DNA of 64,000 bases from Igneacidithiobacillus copahuensis. Lineage in GTDB: Bacteria > Pseudomonadota > Gammaproteobacteria > Acidithiobacillales > Acidithiobacillaceae. The stretch spans positions 41,133-105,132 of the forward strand of contig NZ_JAAXYO010000048.1 in NCBI RefSeq assembly GCF_018854015.1, written 5' to 3'. This document shows, in pieces, positions 44,859-51,405 of this stretch. Position numbers and translations under genes: made by a program. Positions within the stretch are counted from its first letter, which is position 1, and each line of letters begins with the position of its first letter. A model generated the notes under the pieces. That model was not told the origin of the DNA. It was given only the letters and a program-made list of their open reading frames with translations, and made no database searches.

Positions 44859-45446
44859 ATGTCCGACGATTCCCGCGACAATCCCTGGCCACGCGAGGCA
44901 CGCTGGCTGCATGCCGGTATCGCCTTTGGTGTCACCTGGCAGCTCTTCAGCTCCTTATGGATGACGCCGGATTTTCAGCATGCCGACTACGGCAGTATTA
45001 CCCAGCTACTTTTCAGTACCCATGCCTGGATCGGCCTGACGACGGCGCTCTTTCTGCTCTGGGAATGGTTGTGGATCTTCACCACCCCTGCTATTCGCGC
45101 CCAGCTATTCCCCCTGCGCGGACCCTGGCGACCCATCTGGGACGATCTGCGTGCCCTGCTACGCGGCCGCTTACGGCCCAGTGGACCGGCACCAGGACTC
45201 GCTGCGATCGTACATGGTCTCGGGCTCCTACTGGTCAGTTGGATGGCGCTCACCGGTACCGCCATCTTCTTCTTTCTACCCCAGGGCGGTACCCCGCCCG
45301 GCGCCATCCTGCAGGCCCTCATCCCCCTGCATAAGGCACTGGCCAATCTCGTCTGGGCCTACTGGATCGGTCATGTCGCCTTTACCCTGCTGCACGCGCT
45401 GCGCCGCGATGGCATCTGGAACATCTTCCGTCTGTTCGAGCTCTGA
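44859..45446 (+). CDS. Cytochrome b561-domain membrane protein
   Basis: The 195-residue protein has four membrane helices with histidines at positions expected for heme b ligands: ARWLHAGIAFGVTW, FSTHAWIGLTTALFLLWEW, AIVHGLGLLLVSWMALTG, and LHKALANLVWAYWIGHVAFTLLHAL (abridged). Such proteins move electrons from quinol to a partner redox protein. GGGAGG precedes the ATG at 44859; an earlier in-frame start has no support. It is the last core gene before the accessory island. Confidence 0.85.
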   Translation: MSDDSRDNPWPREARWLHAGIAFGVTWQLFSSLWMTPDFQHADYGSITQLLFSTHAWIGLTTALFLLWEWLWIFTTPAIRAQLFPLRGPWRPIWDDLRALLRGRLRPSGPAPGLAAIVHGLGLLLVSWMALTGTAIFFFLPQGGTPPGAILQALIPLHKALANLVWAYWIGHVAFTLLHALRRDGIWNIFRLFEL

Positions 45447-45453
45447 GCTGTGG

Positions 45454-45617
45454 TCATGGCAAGGACCAAGGCGCAGATCTCAGGGACGGATATTCGCTAC
45501 GATGCTCCTGCACCAGACGTACCGCCCGTTCACGCACTTCGGGGGAGTACTTCTTGGCTCTGTTCATGGCTTCATTCTCTCTCGAATCGAAGCCTCCTCA
45601 AAACCCGGGGTGGTTCA
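45454..45617 (-). mobile_element. Remnant of an IS3-family element (left end and start of orfA)
   Basis: On the minus strand the segment begins at 45617 with TGAACCACCCCGGGTTTT, an IS3-type terminal inverted repeat. Fifty bases in, an ATG at 45567 opens MNRAKKYSPEVRERAVRLV, the start of IS3 OrfA (helix-turn-helix transposase subunit). After EHRSEYPS the similarity stops and the frame ends at 45454, so only the first part of orfA is present. No right end or orfB is seen. It marks the island edge. Confidence 0.8.
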
Positions 45618-45671
45618 CTTTGCCTCTACGAGAATCGTCATTTGGAATGATTGATTGAGCCTCGGTGGACC

Positions 45672-45962
45672 TCATGAATGAATCAGCGGCGTCGCAGAAA
45701 GCTTGACACCCAGGGCATGAAGCAACTTTAGCATAGTGTCATAACGTGGTTTGGCGCCCGGTGTGAGGGCTTTGTAGAGACTCTCGCGGCCAAGGCCAGC
45801 GTCCTTGGCGAGTTGTGCCATGCCGCGGGCTCGGGCAACGTCACGAACGGCGGAAAGAAACACGTCGGGGTTTTGATCTTCCAGTGCCGCGGTCAAGAAC
45901 TCCGCGATGGTTTCTTCGTCGTCGAGGTAGTCAGCAGCGTCAAAAGGGGCAAGTTTGGCCAT
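45672..45962 (-). CDS. Antitoxin of a HigBA-type module
   Basis: The 96-residue protein fits the addiction-module antidote family that accompanies RelE/HigB toxins: LAPFDAADYLDDEETIAEFL, ALEDQNPDVFLSAVRDVARARG, then a helix-turn-helix (MAQLAKDAGLGRESLYKAL). AAGGAG lies before the ATG, inside the toxin stop region; the toxin gene ends three bases upstream. It should bind the toxin and repress the shared promoter. The toxin gene carries a nonsense codon. Confidence 0.88.
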   Translation of the reverse strand: MAKLAPFDAADYLDDEETIAEFLTAALEDQNPDVFLSAVRDVARARGMAQLAKDAGLGRESLYKALTPGAKPRYDTMLKLLHALGVKLSATPLIHS

Positions 45963-45965
45963 GGT

Positions 45966-46265
45966 TCACTCCTTGTCCAAAGAGCGCGCCATCTCAATGG
46001 CGCGTTTGATGTCTCGCTTCTGGGAAGACTTATCGCCAGCCAGCAGAAGCAAATAGACCACCACTCCTCGGCGTGTGTAATAGACACGATAGCCGGGGCC
46101 GACATGTACGCGCATTTCGGAGACGCCCTCACCGACCGGCTCGCAGTCGCCGAAATTGCCATGTTCGGCAGAGCGAATACGATGAGCGATGCGCGCACGA
46201 TCAACCTTGTCCTTCAAGGCTGAGAGTCAAGCATCGAATTCGTCCGTCCGAAGAAAGGTGTTCAT
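45966..46265 (-). pseudogene. HigB/RelE-type toxin gene with an in-frame stop
   Basis: From the ATG at 46265 the frame reads MNTFLRTDEFDA, stop (TGA at 46227-46229), LSALKDKVDRARIAHRIRSA and on to the conserved GNFGDCEPVGEGVSEMRVH and GPGYRVYYTRRG. Relatives have Trp at the stop position (EFDAWL), so one TGG to TGA change explains it. Restart at a TTG at 46217 could yield an 83-residue protein lacking the first strand and helix. The toxin is probably inactive, unless there is readthrough or restart. Confidence 0.8.
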
Positions 46266-46271
46266 GAGCTT

Positions 46272-46300
46272 AGTGTATCCGTACGGATACTACTGCGCAA
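46272..46300 (-). promoter_or_regulatory. Promoter and operator of the HigBA-type module
   Basis: On the minus strand TTGCGC (46295-46300) and TACACT (46272-46277) are 17 bases apart. A perfect 16-base palindrome GTATCCGTACGGATAC (46275-46290) fills the spacer and touches the -10 box, a good autorepressor site. The expected transcription start falls at or next to the toxin ATG (46265), so the mRNA may be leaderless. Confidence 0.7.
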
Positions 46301-46329
46301 CTACTCATGCTCCATGTGTAGCCTGAGAG

Positions 46330-46395
46330 GCCCAACGTGAAGATAACCGGCTTGCGCGGCTTTTCGTGCAGGTCCGGTTGACCGCAGCGTTATGC
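46330..46395 (-). repeat. Integron attC site 1
   Basis: Imperfect palindrome bounded by GCCCAAC (46330) and GTTATGC (to 46395), with inner arms TAACCGGC / GTCCGGTT and loop stem TGCGCGGC. The pattern matches the R'/R'' and L'/L'' boxes of attC. It lies between the HigBA promoter and brnT. Confidence 0.8.
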
Positions 46396-46420
46396 CTCGG
46401 TGGTGTAGTAACAAAAATTC

Positions 46421-46750
46421 TTGACTTCTCGAATTACCGTTATCAAAATAAAATCAATAAACAGGCACATTCTCTGGGATGAAGCCAAGCGGGAAGCCAA
46501 CCTCAACAAGCATGGGCTAGATTTCCTCGATGCCGTGATGGTGCTGGAGAGCCCTTACCACTTGGACGTCGAGAGCGTGCGAGGCGGCGAACAGCGCACA
46601 CAGTCGTTCGCTTACGTGTTTGATGTGCTGGCGGTGCTGACGGTGGTGCATGTGGCGCGGGAAGAGGCGCTGCGGATTGTTAGCTTTCGGCCGGCGAGTG
46701 AAGAGGAAAGGAGCGGTTACCATGGCTGGCTCGAAGATGACTTCAAATGA
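46421..46750 (+). CDS. brnT: BrnT-family toxin (type II TA)
   Basis: Ribonuclease toxin with a RelE-like fold. The core matches BrnT/DUF497: WDEAKREANLNKHGLDFLDAV, then ALRIVSFRPASEEERSGYH near the C-terminus. The start is uncertain: no ATG precedes the core, and the TTG at 46421 coincides with a TTGACT -35-like hexamer. The protein is 109 residues from that TTG, slightly long for the family. It overlaps brnA by 29 bases. It points opposite to the other cassette genes. Confidence 0.85.
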   Translation: MTSRITVIKIKSINRHILWDEAKREANLNKHGLDFLDAVMVLESPYHLDVESVRGGEQRTQSFAYVFDVLAVLTVVHVAREEALRIVSFRPASEEERSGYHGWLEDDFK

Positions 46751-47060
46751 ACCTAATAAGATGCGCGCCGCCCTCAAGCGCGGTGAAAGCAAGACCGACG
46801 CGGCGAAAGTGCGCGGAAAGGCACCGTATGTATGGGACGGCAAGAACGAGGACGAGCGACCGATGTCGCGCGAGGAGATGCAGGCCGGGATTGAAGCATA
46901 CCGGAGACAGCGCGGGCGCCCAGCAGGAAGCGACAAAGAATCGACCACCATTCGCTTTGACCGCGACGTTCTCGCGGCCTTCCGTGCAGGCGGTCCGGGT
47001 TGGCAGACGCGCATGAATGCGGCTCTGCGCGACTGGCTCAAAACTCACTCCCCAGTTTAA
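46722..47060 (+). CDS. brnA: BrnA-family antitoxin
   Basis: The 112-residue protein has a flexible N-terminus and a C-terminal ribbon-helix-helix: KESTTIRFDRDVLAAFRAGG followed by WQTRMNAALRDWLKTH, as in BrnA/DUF4415 antitoxins. GGAAAGGAG lies before the ATG at 46722. It should neutralise BrnT and repress the pair. Ends just before attC site 2. Confidence 0.87.
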   Translation: MAGSKMTSNEPNKMRAALKRGESKTDAAKVRGKAPYVWDGKNEDERPMSREEMQAGIEAYRRQRGRPAGSDKESTTIRFDRDVLAAFRAGGPGWQTRMNAALRDWLKTHSPV

Positions 47061-47068
47061 TGTCCGAG

Positions 47069-47135
47069 GCATAAGGTGGAGGTCACCGGCGCTGGGCGGC
47101 TTTATGCGCCGGTCCGCTCGACTGCCGGGTTATAG
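47069..47135 (-). repeat. Integron attC site 2 (degenerate)
   Basis: Palindromic element with arms GTCACCGGCGC / GCGCCGGTCCG and outer box GTTATAGC at 47129. The other outer box reads GCATAAG where GCATAAC is expected, so the core G of the R' box (seen on the minus strand as CTTATGC) is lost. It may be unable to recombine. Confidence 0.65.
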
Positions 47136-47136
47136 C

Positions 47137-47255
47137 TCTCAGATTACCAATTGTCATGGCGCTCTTGGCGGTAGTTTGTGACTTCAATTCGCCAGCGTGA
47201 CCATCGATTTCCTTGAGGTTTTCCCAACCGCGCTTGTAACGATCCGATTCCACTT
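47137..47255 (-). pseudogene. Remnant of a carboxymuconolactone-decarboxylase-like cassette gene
   Basis: A GTG at 47255, just after attC site 3, opens VESDRYKRGWENLKEIDGHA, which resembles the N-terminus of the AhpD/CMD-like proteins often found in integron cassettes (RYERGLEKLKEIDG pattern). After about 22 residues the similarity ends and there is no room for the rest before attC site 2. It is most likely a cassette that suffered an internal deletion. Confidence 0.4.
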
Positions 47256-47262
47256 GTGACTC

Positions 47263-47329
47263 CCAACGTCTGACATAACCGGCTGGCGCGGCCTTATCGC
47301 GCCAGTCCGTGTTGATGGATTGGTTGGGC
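47263..47329 (-). repeat. Integron attC site 3
   Basis: Element bounded by TCCCAAC (47263) and GTTGGGC (to 47329), with inner arms ACATAACCGGCTGGCGCG / CGCGCCAGTCC. It directly follows yoeB in the direction of cassette transcription, as expected for the attC of the yefM-yoeB cassette. Confidence 0.8.
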
Positions 47330-47335
47330 CTCTGC

Positions 47336-47602
47336 TCACTCATAGTGTGTCCACATACGCAGGACACGAACCGTTTTCTCTTTGGTAAAGACTTCATAAA
47401 CTATGCGGTGCTGAATATTGATGCGGCGAGAGTATGCGCCGGCAAGATCACCGACCAACTTCTCGAAGGGTGGTGGATTTTGAAATGGGTCGTTGGCAAG
47501 AACCTCGAGCAGTTCTTGTGCCTTTGCTTTAAGGCCACTTGCAGCAAGCTTCTTTGCGTCCTTCATTGCTTGCTTGGCATAAACAACTTCCCAACTCACC
47601 AC
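47336..47602 (-). CDS. yoeB: YoeB-family toxin (type II TA)
   Basis: Ribosome-dependent mRNA interferase. The 88-residue protein is a full-length Txe/YoeB homologue: YAKQAMKDAKKLAASGLKAK, PFQNPPPFEKLVGDLAGAYS, RRINIQHRIVYEVFTKEK and the terminal His-Tyr (MWTHYE) important in this family. It overlaps the antitoxin stop by seven bases and starts at one of two adjacent GTG codons. Confidence 0.93.
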   Translation of the reverse strand: MVSWEVVYAKQAMKDAKKLAASGLKAKAQELLEVLANDPFQNPPPFEKLVGDLAGAYSRRINIQHRIVYEVFTKEKTVRVLRMWTHYE

Positions 47603-47838
47603 TTAAGCGCCTTCGAGCTTTTTGCAAGGGGTTCGGCCATACCAGCCTTGATGGACTCGCGCATGCCGGGTACGGCCAGTAGATACAAGGTTTCTTGAAT
47701 TGCGCTCCAGTCTTCCGCAGAAAGCAACACGGCACTGCTGCGTTTTCCAGAAATGATGATTGGCTCATGAGACTCTACTGTTTGATCAATGAGTCGGTAC
47801 AGATTTGCGCGAGCTTCGCTGGCGGTAAGTGTATTCAT
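47596..47838 (-). CDS. yefM: YefM-family antitoxin
   Basis: The 80-residue Phd/YefM protein begins MNTLTASEARANLYRLIDQT and has PIIISGKRSSAVLLSAEDWSA. It binds YoeB and represses the operon. The ATG at 47838 follows AAGGAG; an upstream in-frame ATG at 47853 lacks one. A promoter and palindrome sit directly upstream. Confidence 0.92.
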   Translation of the reverse strand: MNTLTASEARANLYRLIDQTVESHEPIIISGKRSSAVLLSAEDWSAIQETLYLLAVPGMRESIKAGMAEPLAKSSKALKW

Positions 47839-47863
47839 TTCACGCTCCTTCAAAGAAGTCTTG

Positions 47864-47891
47864 ATGGTACGCCATTACGTACGTTTGTCAA
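47864..47891 (-). promoter_or_regulatory. Promoter and operator of yefM-yoeB
   Basis: On the minus strand TTGACA (47886-47891) is followed after 16 bases by TACCAT (47864-47869). An inverted repeat GTACG-N6-CGTAC (47867-47882) covers the spacer and -10 box and is a good YefM operator candidate. Confidence 0.7.
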
Positions 47892-47959
47892 GTGGCTATG
47901 CGAGCGTCACAGGAAGGCCAATCAGGATAGGAGGAAGCCTCACGGCTCCCCCCTCCCAC

Positions 47960-47993
47960 ACCACCGGACGTACGGATCACGTATCCGGCGGTT
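47960..47993 (-). ncRNA. Group II intron domain V
   Basis: A 34-base hairpin on the minus strand with lower stem ACCGCCGGA / TCCGGTGGT, upper stem TACG / CGTA, and a two-base CG bulge between the halves on the 3' side, as in group II domain V. The reverse-transcriptase stop codon (47977) lies within it. Confidence 0.7.
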
Positions 47994-49341
47994 CGATGAA
48001 TTGCATTCTTACCGGGCCGCAAGGCTCGGCACTCCCAGGTTCTTGAAGAAGGCCAATGGTCAGCGCCGGTGTCTTCGACTGCCGCCACGGCCCATGCGCC
48101 GACTTACTGGTGTTCCACGCTTCGCGCACAGACACGCCACGCTTGCGCAGTTGCCGGTAACCGGCCGATCCCCATTGTTTCCAGACGTAGCAGCGTAGCT
48201 TGCGTCGTACCCACTTGTCGATATCGCGCAGAGGGCTCAGCACCTCGGCGATGCCGAAGTACGCTTTCCAACCAAGCAGGGCTTTCCTCAGCTCTGCCAC
48301 GATAACGCCAATGTTGTTGCCTCGCGGACGACGGGTCAGTTCCCGCACCCGGTCCTTCAGCTTTGTGATAGCCTTGTCGGCTACCTTCAGCCTAGCTCCG
48401 TTGCGGCTGACCGTGAAGCCCAGAAACTTGCGGTTCTTGGGCCTGTCCACCGCGCTTTTCAGCGGATTCACTGTGAGCCTCAGTGTGTCGCTGACGTAGC
48501 GTGTCACGCTGCCCATCACCCGCTCTCCCGCACGTTTGCTTCGGACCAGAATATTGCAGTCGTCGGCATAACGGGCGAAGCGGTGGCCACGCCGGTCCAG
48601 TTCCCAATCCAGTTCATCCAACACCACATTGGCCAGTACTGGCGAGAGTGGGCCGCCTTGCGGCGCGCCCATCGTCGTCGGCTCGATGTGTCCACCGACG
48701 CTCACGCCCGCCTTCAGGAAGCGATTGACCAGGCGCAGCAGGCCGGTATCAAGGCAACGGCTATTCAGTCGCGCCATCAGCCGGTCATGGTTGACCCGCT
48801 CAAAGAAGGCTTGCAAGTCCATGTCCACCACCCAGCCGTAACCTGCGCGGATTGTCCCCTGTACTTCGCGCACGGCCTGATGGGCCGAACGTTCAGGGCG
48901 GAATCCGTAGCTGTGGCAATGAAAATGCGGTTCCCATTGGGCCGATATAACTTGCGCAATGGCTTGCTGGATGAAGCGGTCCAACACCGTAGGGATGCCC
49001 AGCGACCGGGTCTTGCCGTCCGCTTTCGGGATGTCCACGCGCTTGACCGGTTGCGGGCGGTACTGCCCCGCCTCCAATTGCGCGCGAATTCCCGGCCAGT
49101 GGTGGCGAAGGTAGCCCGGCAATTCATCGACGCTCATGCCGTCAATGCCGGGCGCGCCTTTGTTCTGGCGCATTTGCTTCAATGCGCGTTGCAGATTGGC
49201 CCGTTCCAACACCTGGGCCAGCAACGCTTGGGGGTGAATCGACCCCGGTTGTCCTGACGGTCCAGCGACGAGTTCATCCTGCGGTATGCCCGCAGCCTGC
49301 CTTGGCAGGTGGTCAGATGCGTTCCCGTCTCTCTCCATCAT
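47977..49341 (-). CDS. ltrA: Group II intron reverse transcriptase/maturase
   Basis: Intron-encoded protein for splicing and retrohoming. The 454-residue product (from the ATG pair at 49341/49338, after GAAGGA) has RT blocks: KGAPGIDGMSVDEL, KADGKTRSLGIPTVLDR, YGFRPERSAHQAV, DLQAFFERVNHD, GAPQGGPLSPVLANVVLDEL (abridged) and the catalytic FARYADDCNIL, then the maturase X domain (AELRKALLGWKAYF). No endonuclease domain is present, as expected for class IIC. The frame is open to 49488 but the extra part belongs to the ribozyme. Confidence 0.93.
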   Translation of the reverse strand: MMERDGNASDHLPRQAAGIPQDELVAGPSGQPGSIHPQALLAQVLERANLQRALKQMRQNKGAPGIDGMSVDELPGYLRHHWPGIRAQLEAGQYRPQPVKRVDIPKADGKTRSLGIPTVLDRFIQQAIAQVISAQWEPHFHCHSYGFRPERSAHQAVREVQGTIRAGYGWVVDMDLQAFFERVNHDRLMARLNSRCLDTGLLRLVNRFLKAGVSVGGHIEPTTMGAPQGGPLSPVLANVVLDELDWELDRRGHRFARYADDCNILVRSKRAGERVMGSVTRYVSDTLRLTVNPLKSAVDRPKNRKFLGFTVSRNGARLKVADKAITKLKDRVRELTRRPRGNNIGVIVAELRKALLGWKAYFGIAEVLSPLRDIDKWVRRKLRCYVWKQWGSAGYRQLRKRGVSVREAWNTSKSAHGPWRQSKTPALTIGLLQEPGSAEPCGPVRMQFIEPPDT

Positions 49342-49745
49342 GGTCCTTCGTCTTTCATCGTTCGGGCCTTCGGCGGGGGCGCCGCTTACTATGCCCTCTG
49401 CTGACTTCTCCACAGTATTCAGCGTTCGTTTCCAAACGCCCAGCTTCGAGCTTCCGAAGCACTGGGGAGATCTCCCGGGATAAGACACGTTACCTTCACT
49501 GCATAGACGCCGGATTTACAAAATGCACCCCATTCGCAGATGGAGGGCTTCGCGGTCACGTGCCCGCTCGCCCCGGATGCATCACGCCTCATATCCGGTT
49601 TTTGTTCATCGCCCCGCAGCTTCGGATTGGGCTTCCTCCAGACCCCGCCTCGCGACGACACCCTTGCCCTTCTCCTTGCCTTCGGCTCTGCGTATACTTG
49701 GCCACAGGACTCTCACCTGCAAGGAGAGCGAAAACGGCTGAACAC

Positions 49746-50216
49746 GTCCTGTGTCTCGCGATCATGTTTCAGGAAATCCGTGGCGAGCACGAAATTCGGG
49801 CAGTAGTTTGCTTGTGCCGGTGCTTGTATGGCGATACGCCCGGAGGGCCGCAGAGCATTGTGGCAATTTAGGACGGCGCGAGATGGGTCGCGAAACCACT
49901 GAAATGCGGAATTGCAAAAGATTACGTCAAAGCGCGAAGGCATATCGAGCGTTTCTGCGAATCCGACATAAAACTCGATATTCTTGCCGTAATGGTGTGT
50001 CGCCTCGGCAATCATTTCATCGGTCGGATTAGTGCCGACAACGATTCCATCGGTTTTCGAACGGATAGTTTGTGTGAGGTGGCCTGTTCCACAGCCGAGA
50101 TCCAGAACATCATCGGTTCGTGAAATTTGCAACATCTCGAACAGACGCTCGCTCGCGGATTTCTGAAGCGTGGCTGTCTGCTAATACTTCGGAGCGATAG
50201 TGGTGAAGTTACTCAT
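49746..50216 (-). pseudogene. Class I SAM methyltransferase cassette gene, doubly broken
   Basis: From the ATG at 50216, 20 bases inside attC site 4's boundary, the frame reads MSNFTTIAPKY, stop (TAG at 50181-50183), QTATLQKSASERLFEM and on through the SAM motif VLDLGCGTGHLTQTIRSK, FDVIFCNSAFQWF and LRPSGRIAIQAP. It then runs into the group II intron near 49745, so the C-terminal third is missing. One nonsense mutation and one truncation make it non-functional. The gene's own attC is not found on the other side of the intron. Confidence 0.8.
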
Positions 50217-50234
50217 CGCGACTGTTCCTGTGAT

Positions 50235-50294
50235 GCCCAACGCCTGAATTAAGCCGTGCCGCGAAGCGGCTTCGGCTTGAATGAATTGTTAGGC
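50235..50294 (-). repeat. Integron attC site 4 (classic 60-base element)
   Basis: Bounded by GCCCAAC (50235) and GTTAGGC (to 50294) with inner arms TTAAGCCG / CGGCTTGAA and stem GCCGCGAAGCGGC. The minus strand closely follows the layout of the aadA-type attC (TAACAATTCATTCAAGCC), which sets the array direction: cassette genes read on the minus strand. Confidence 0.92.
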
Positions 50295-50296
50295 CC

Positions 50297-50668
50297 CTAC
50301 CGAGGCAACATCGCGAGCATGCTTTGCACGAGCCCGGACTGGGCGACGCTTACCAAAGCGCCAACCAACGTGGATGCATCCGCTCCGGCCGAAAGCCACC
50401 GGAACAAGCCAGAAGATTCCGCTTTGCCATGAATGGCCTGCAGGTCAGAACCGCTTTGAGACAAGAACTCAAAGACCTCTCGCAGGACCGCAGGTGGAGT
50501 GTCAGCGGACAACCCCAGTGCGCTCAGAAACGAAGGTTGGTCGCGGAGTTCGATCGCTTTGCGGCAATCAATAATGGTTGTGCCGCTCACTTCAAGCGGC
50601 GCATCCTTCGGTGCACTGATGCCAGTGCCGCAGCCTTGGATGTGGCAGTCAATGATCTTTATGGTCAT
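50297..50668 (-). CDS. Orphan cassette protein, 123 aa
   Basis: The stop lies two bases from attC site 4 and the start 20 bases from attC site 5, so this is a complete one-gene cassette. The N-terminal 45 residues (IIDCHIQGCGTGISAPKDA; TIIDCRKAIELRD) look like two turns of a right-handed beta-helix. The C-terminal half is helical with hydrophobic stretches (ASTLVGALVSVAQSGLVQSM). No family recognised. Confidence 0.7.
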   Translation of the reverse strand: MTIKIIDCHIQGCGTGISAPKDAPLEVSGTTIIDCRKAIELRDQPSFLSALGLSADTPPAVLREVFEFLSQSGSDLQAIHGKAESSGLFRWLSAGADASTLVGALVSVAQSGLVQSMLAMLPR

Positions 50669-50687
50669 GCGAATGCATCCAGTTGGG

Positions 50688-50774
50688 GCCTAACGTAGAG
50701 CTAACCGGCGCTGCGCGGCTTTATCGCGCAGCGTCCAGAGAGCGAAGCGAACGGGGTTGAGCGCCGGGTTAGAA
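50688..50774 (-). repeat. Integron attC site 5
   Basis: Bounded by GCCTAAC (50688) and GTTAGAAC (to about 50774), with inner arms CTAACCGGCGCTGCGC / GCGCAGCGTCC and a longer unpaired side. It follows the HEPN-like cassette gene in the minus direction. Confidence 0.88.
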
Positions 50775-51398
50775 CTCTTTGGTGACAAGACGCCCGCCTT
50801 TCTCAAGTGAAAGTCCGAGGTTGCTCAGTACGGCGGCGAGCATTTGGTTGAAAACTTCTGTAGAAACGTCTATTCCGTGCTGTGCTTGCTCAAGGGTAAT
50901 TGCTTGGCCTTGATGAATTACAGCGTTTCTGAGCTCCTGAATATCAGCTGCCTCTCGAAGTAATGGCTTTGCTTCTGGTTGTCGACGTAGCGTGGTCAGT
51001 TCAACGCCTGCCAGTTCTACAAACAATTTCGCAAGAAGTTTTTCATATCGCATAAATCCAGTTTGCGAGAGCGCGGCCGCAACCACAAGTTCAGCTAGAG
51101 ATTCGTTATGGACGAGCCCGTAGACGACCGGTCTGAGCAAGGATGACTTGAGAAACAACTCGGTAGCCGATGCGGCGAATACCAATGCGGCACTGTGTTG
51201 TCCATTCGCGTGAAGCATCTTCGCTTCTTTGAACGCTCGGGCAGCTGGCACGAGAACTTCCGGATGTGCAACATAGTAAGAGCGCAGGCGTTCGCTGGTG
51301 AATTCGGAGATCGCTTGTTCTTTGTGTTCGGGATACAGCTCACGAGACATGCTCTCGTAAGCTTCGTCCCATGCTGCATCTTCTGGGCTGTAGCTCAT
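50769..51398 (-). CDS. HEPN-like cassette protein, 209 aa
   Basis: An all-helical soluble protein. The middle (ANGQHSAALVFAASATELFL) resembles the first HEPN helices, and the segment ELRNAVIHQG contains R157-N158-x3-H162, the HEPN RNase motif. The C-terminal helix (GIDVSTEVFNQMLAAVLSNL) follows as in the family. HEPN proteins are often RNases in toxin and phage-defence systems, but some are inactive scaffolds; here the motif is intact. The stop lies inside attC site 5. No partner antitoxin is adjacent. Confidence 0.7.
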   Translation of the reverse strand: MSYSPEDAAWDEAYESMSRELYPEHKEQAISEFTSERLRSYYVAHPEVLVPAARAFKEAKMLHANGQHSAALVFAASATELFLKSSLLRPVVYGLVHNESLAELVVAAALSQTGFMRYEKLLAKLFVELAGVELTTLRRQPEAKPLLREAADIQELRNAVIHQGQAITLEQAQHGIDVSTEVFNQMLAAVLSNLGLSLEKGGRLVTKEF

Positions 51399-51405
51399 GG
51401 CTGAG

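Larger units (their letters stand above)
47920..49745 (-). mobile_element. Group IIC (attC-type) intron
   Basis: About 1.8 kb of retroelement on the minus strand: a 5' ribozyme part (about 49745 to 49345), the reverse transcriptase in domain IV, then domain V and a domain VI hairpin ending near 47920 (GGGAGGGG ... CCTCCTATCC). Sequence such as GAGAGTCCTGTGGCCAAGTA near the 5' end is typical of the attC-associated group IIC introns. The 3' end is fairly clear. The 5' end is estimated (a GTGTTC at 49745) and may be truncated. Confidence 0.75.

Noticed and set aside
45450..45650. 66-codon plus-strand open frame
   Set aside because: It is the opposite strand of the IS3 orfA remnant; the minus strand shows real transposase similarity.
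47083..47397. 104-codon minus-strand frame spanning attC sites 2 and 3
   Set aside because: It reads through attC elements; only a short internal part resembles a known cassette protein, so the full frame is not a gene.
48583..49257. 224-codon plus-strand open frame inside the intron
   Set aside because: Antisense to the reverse transcriptase; no independent support.
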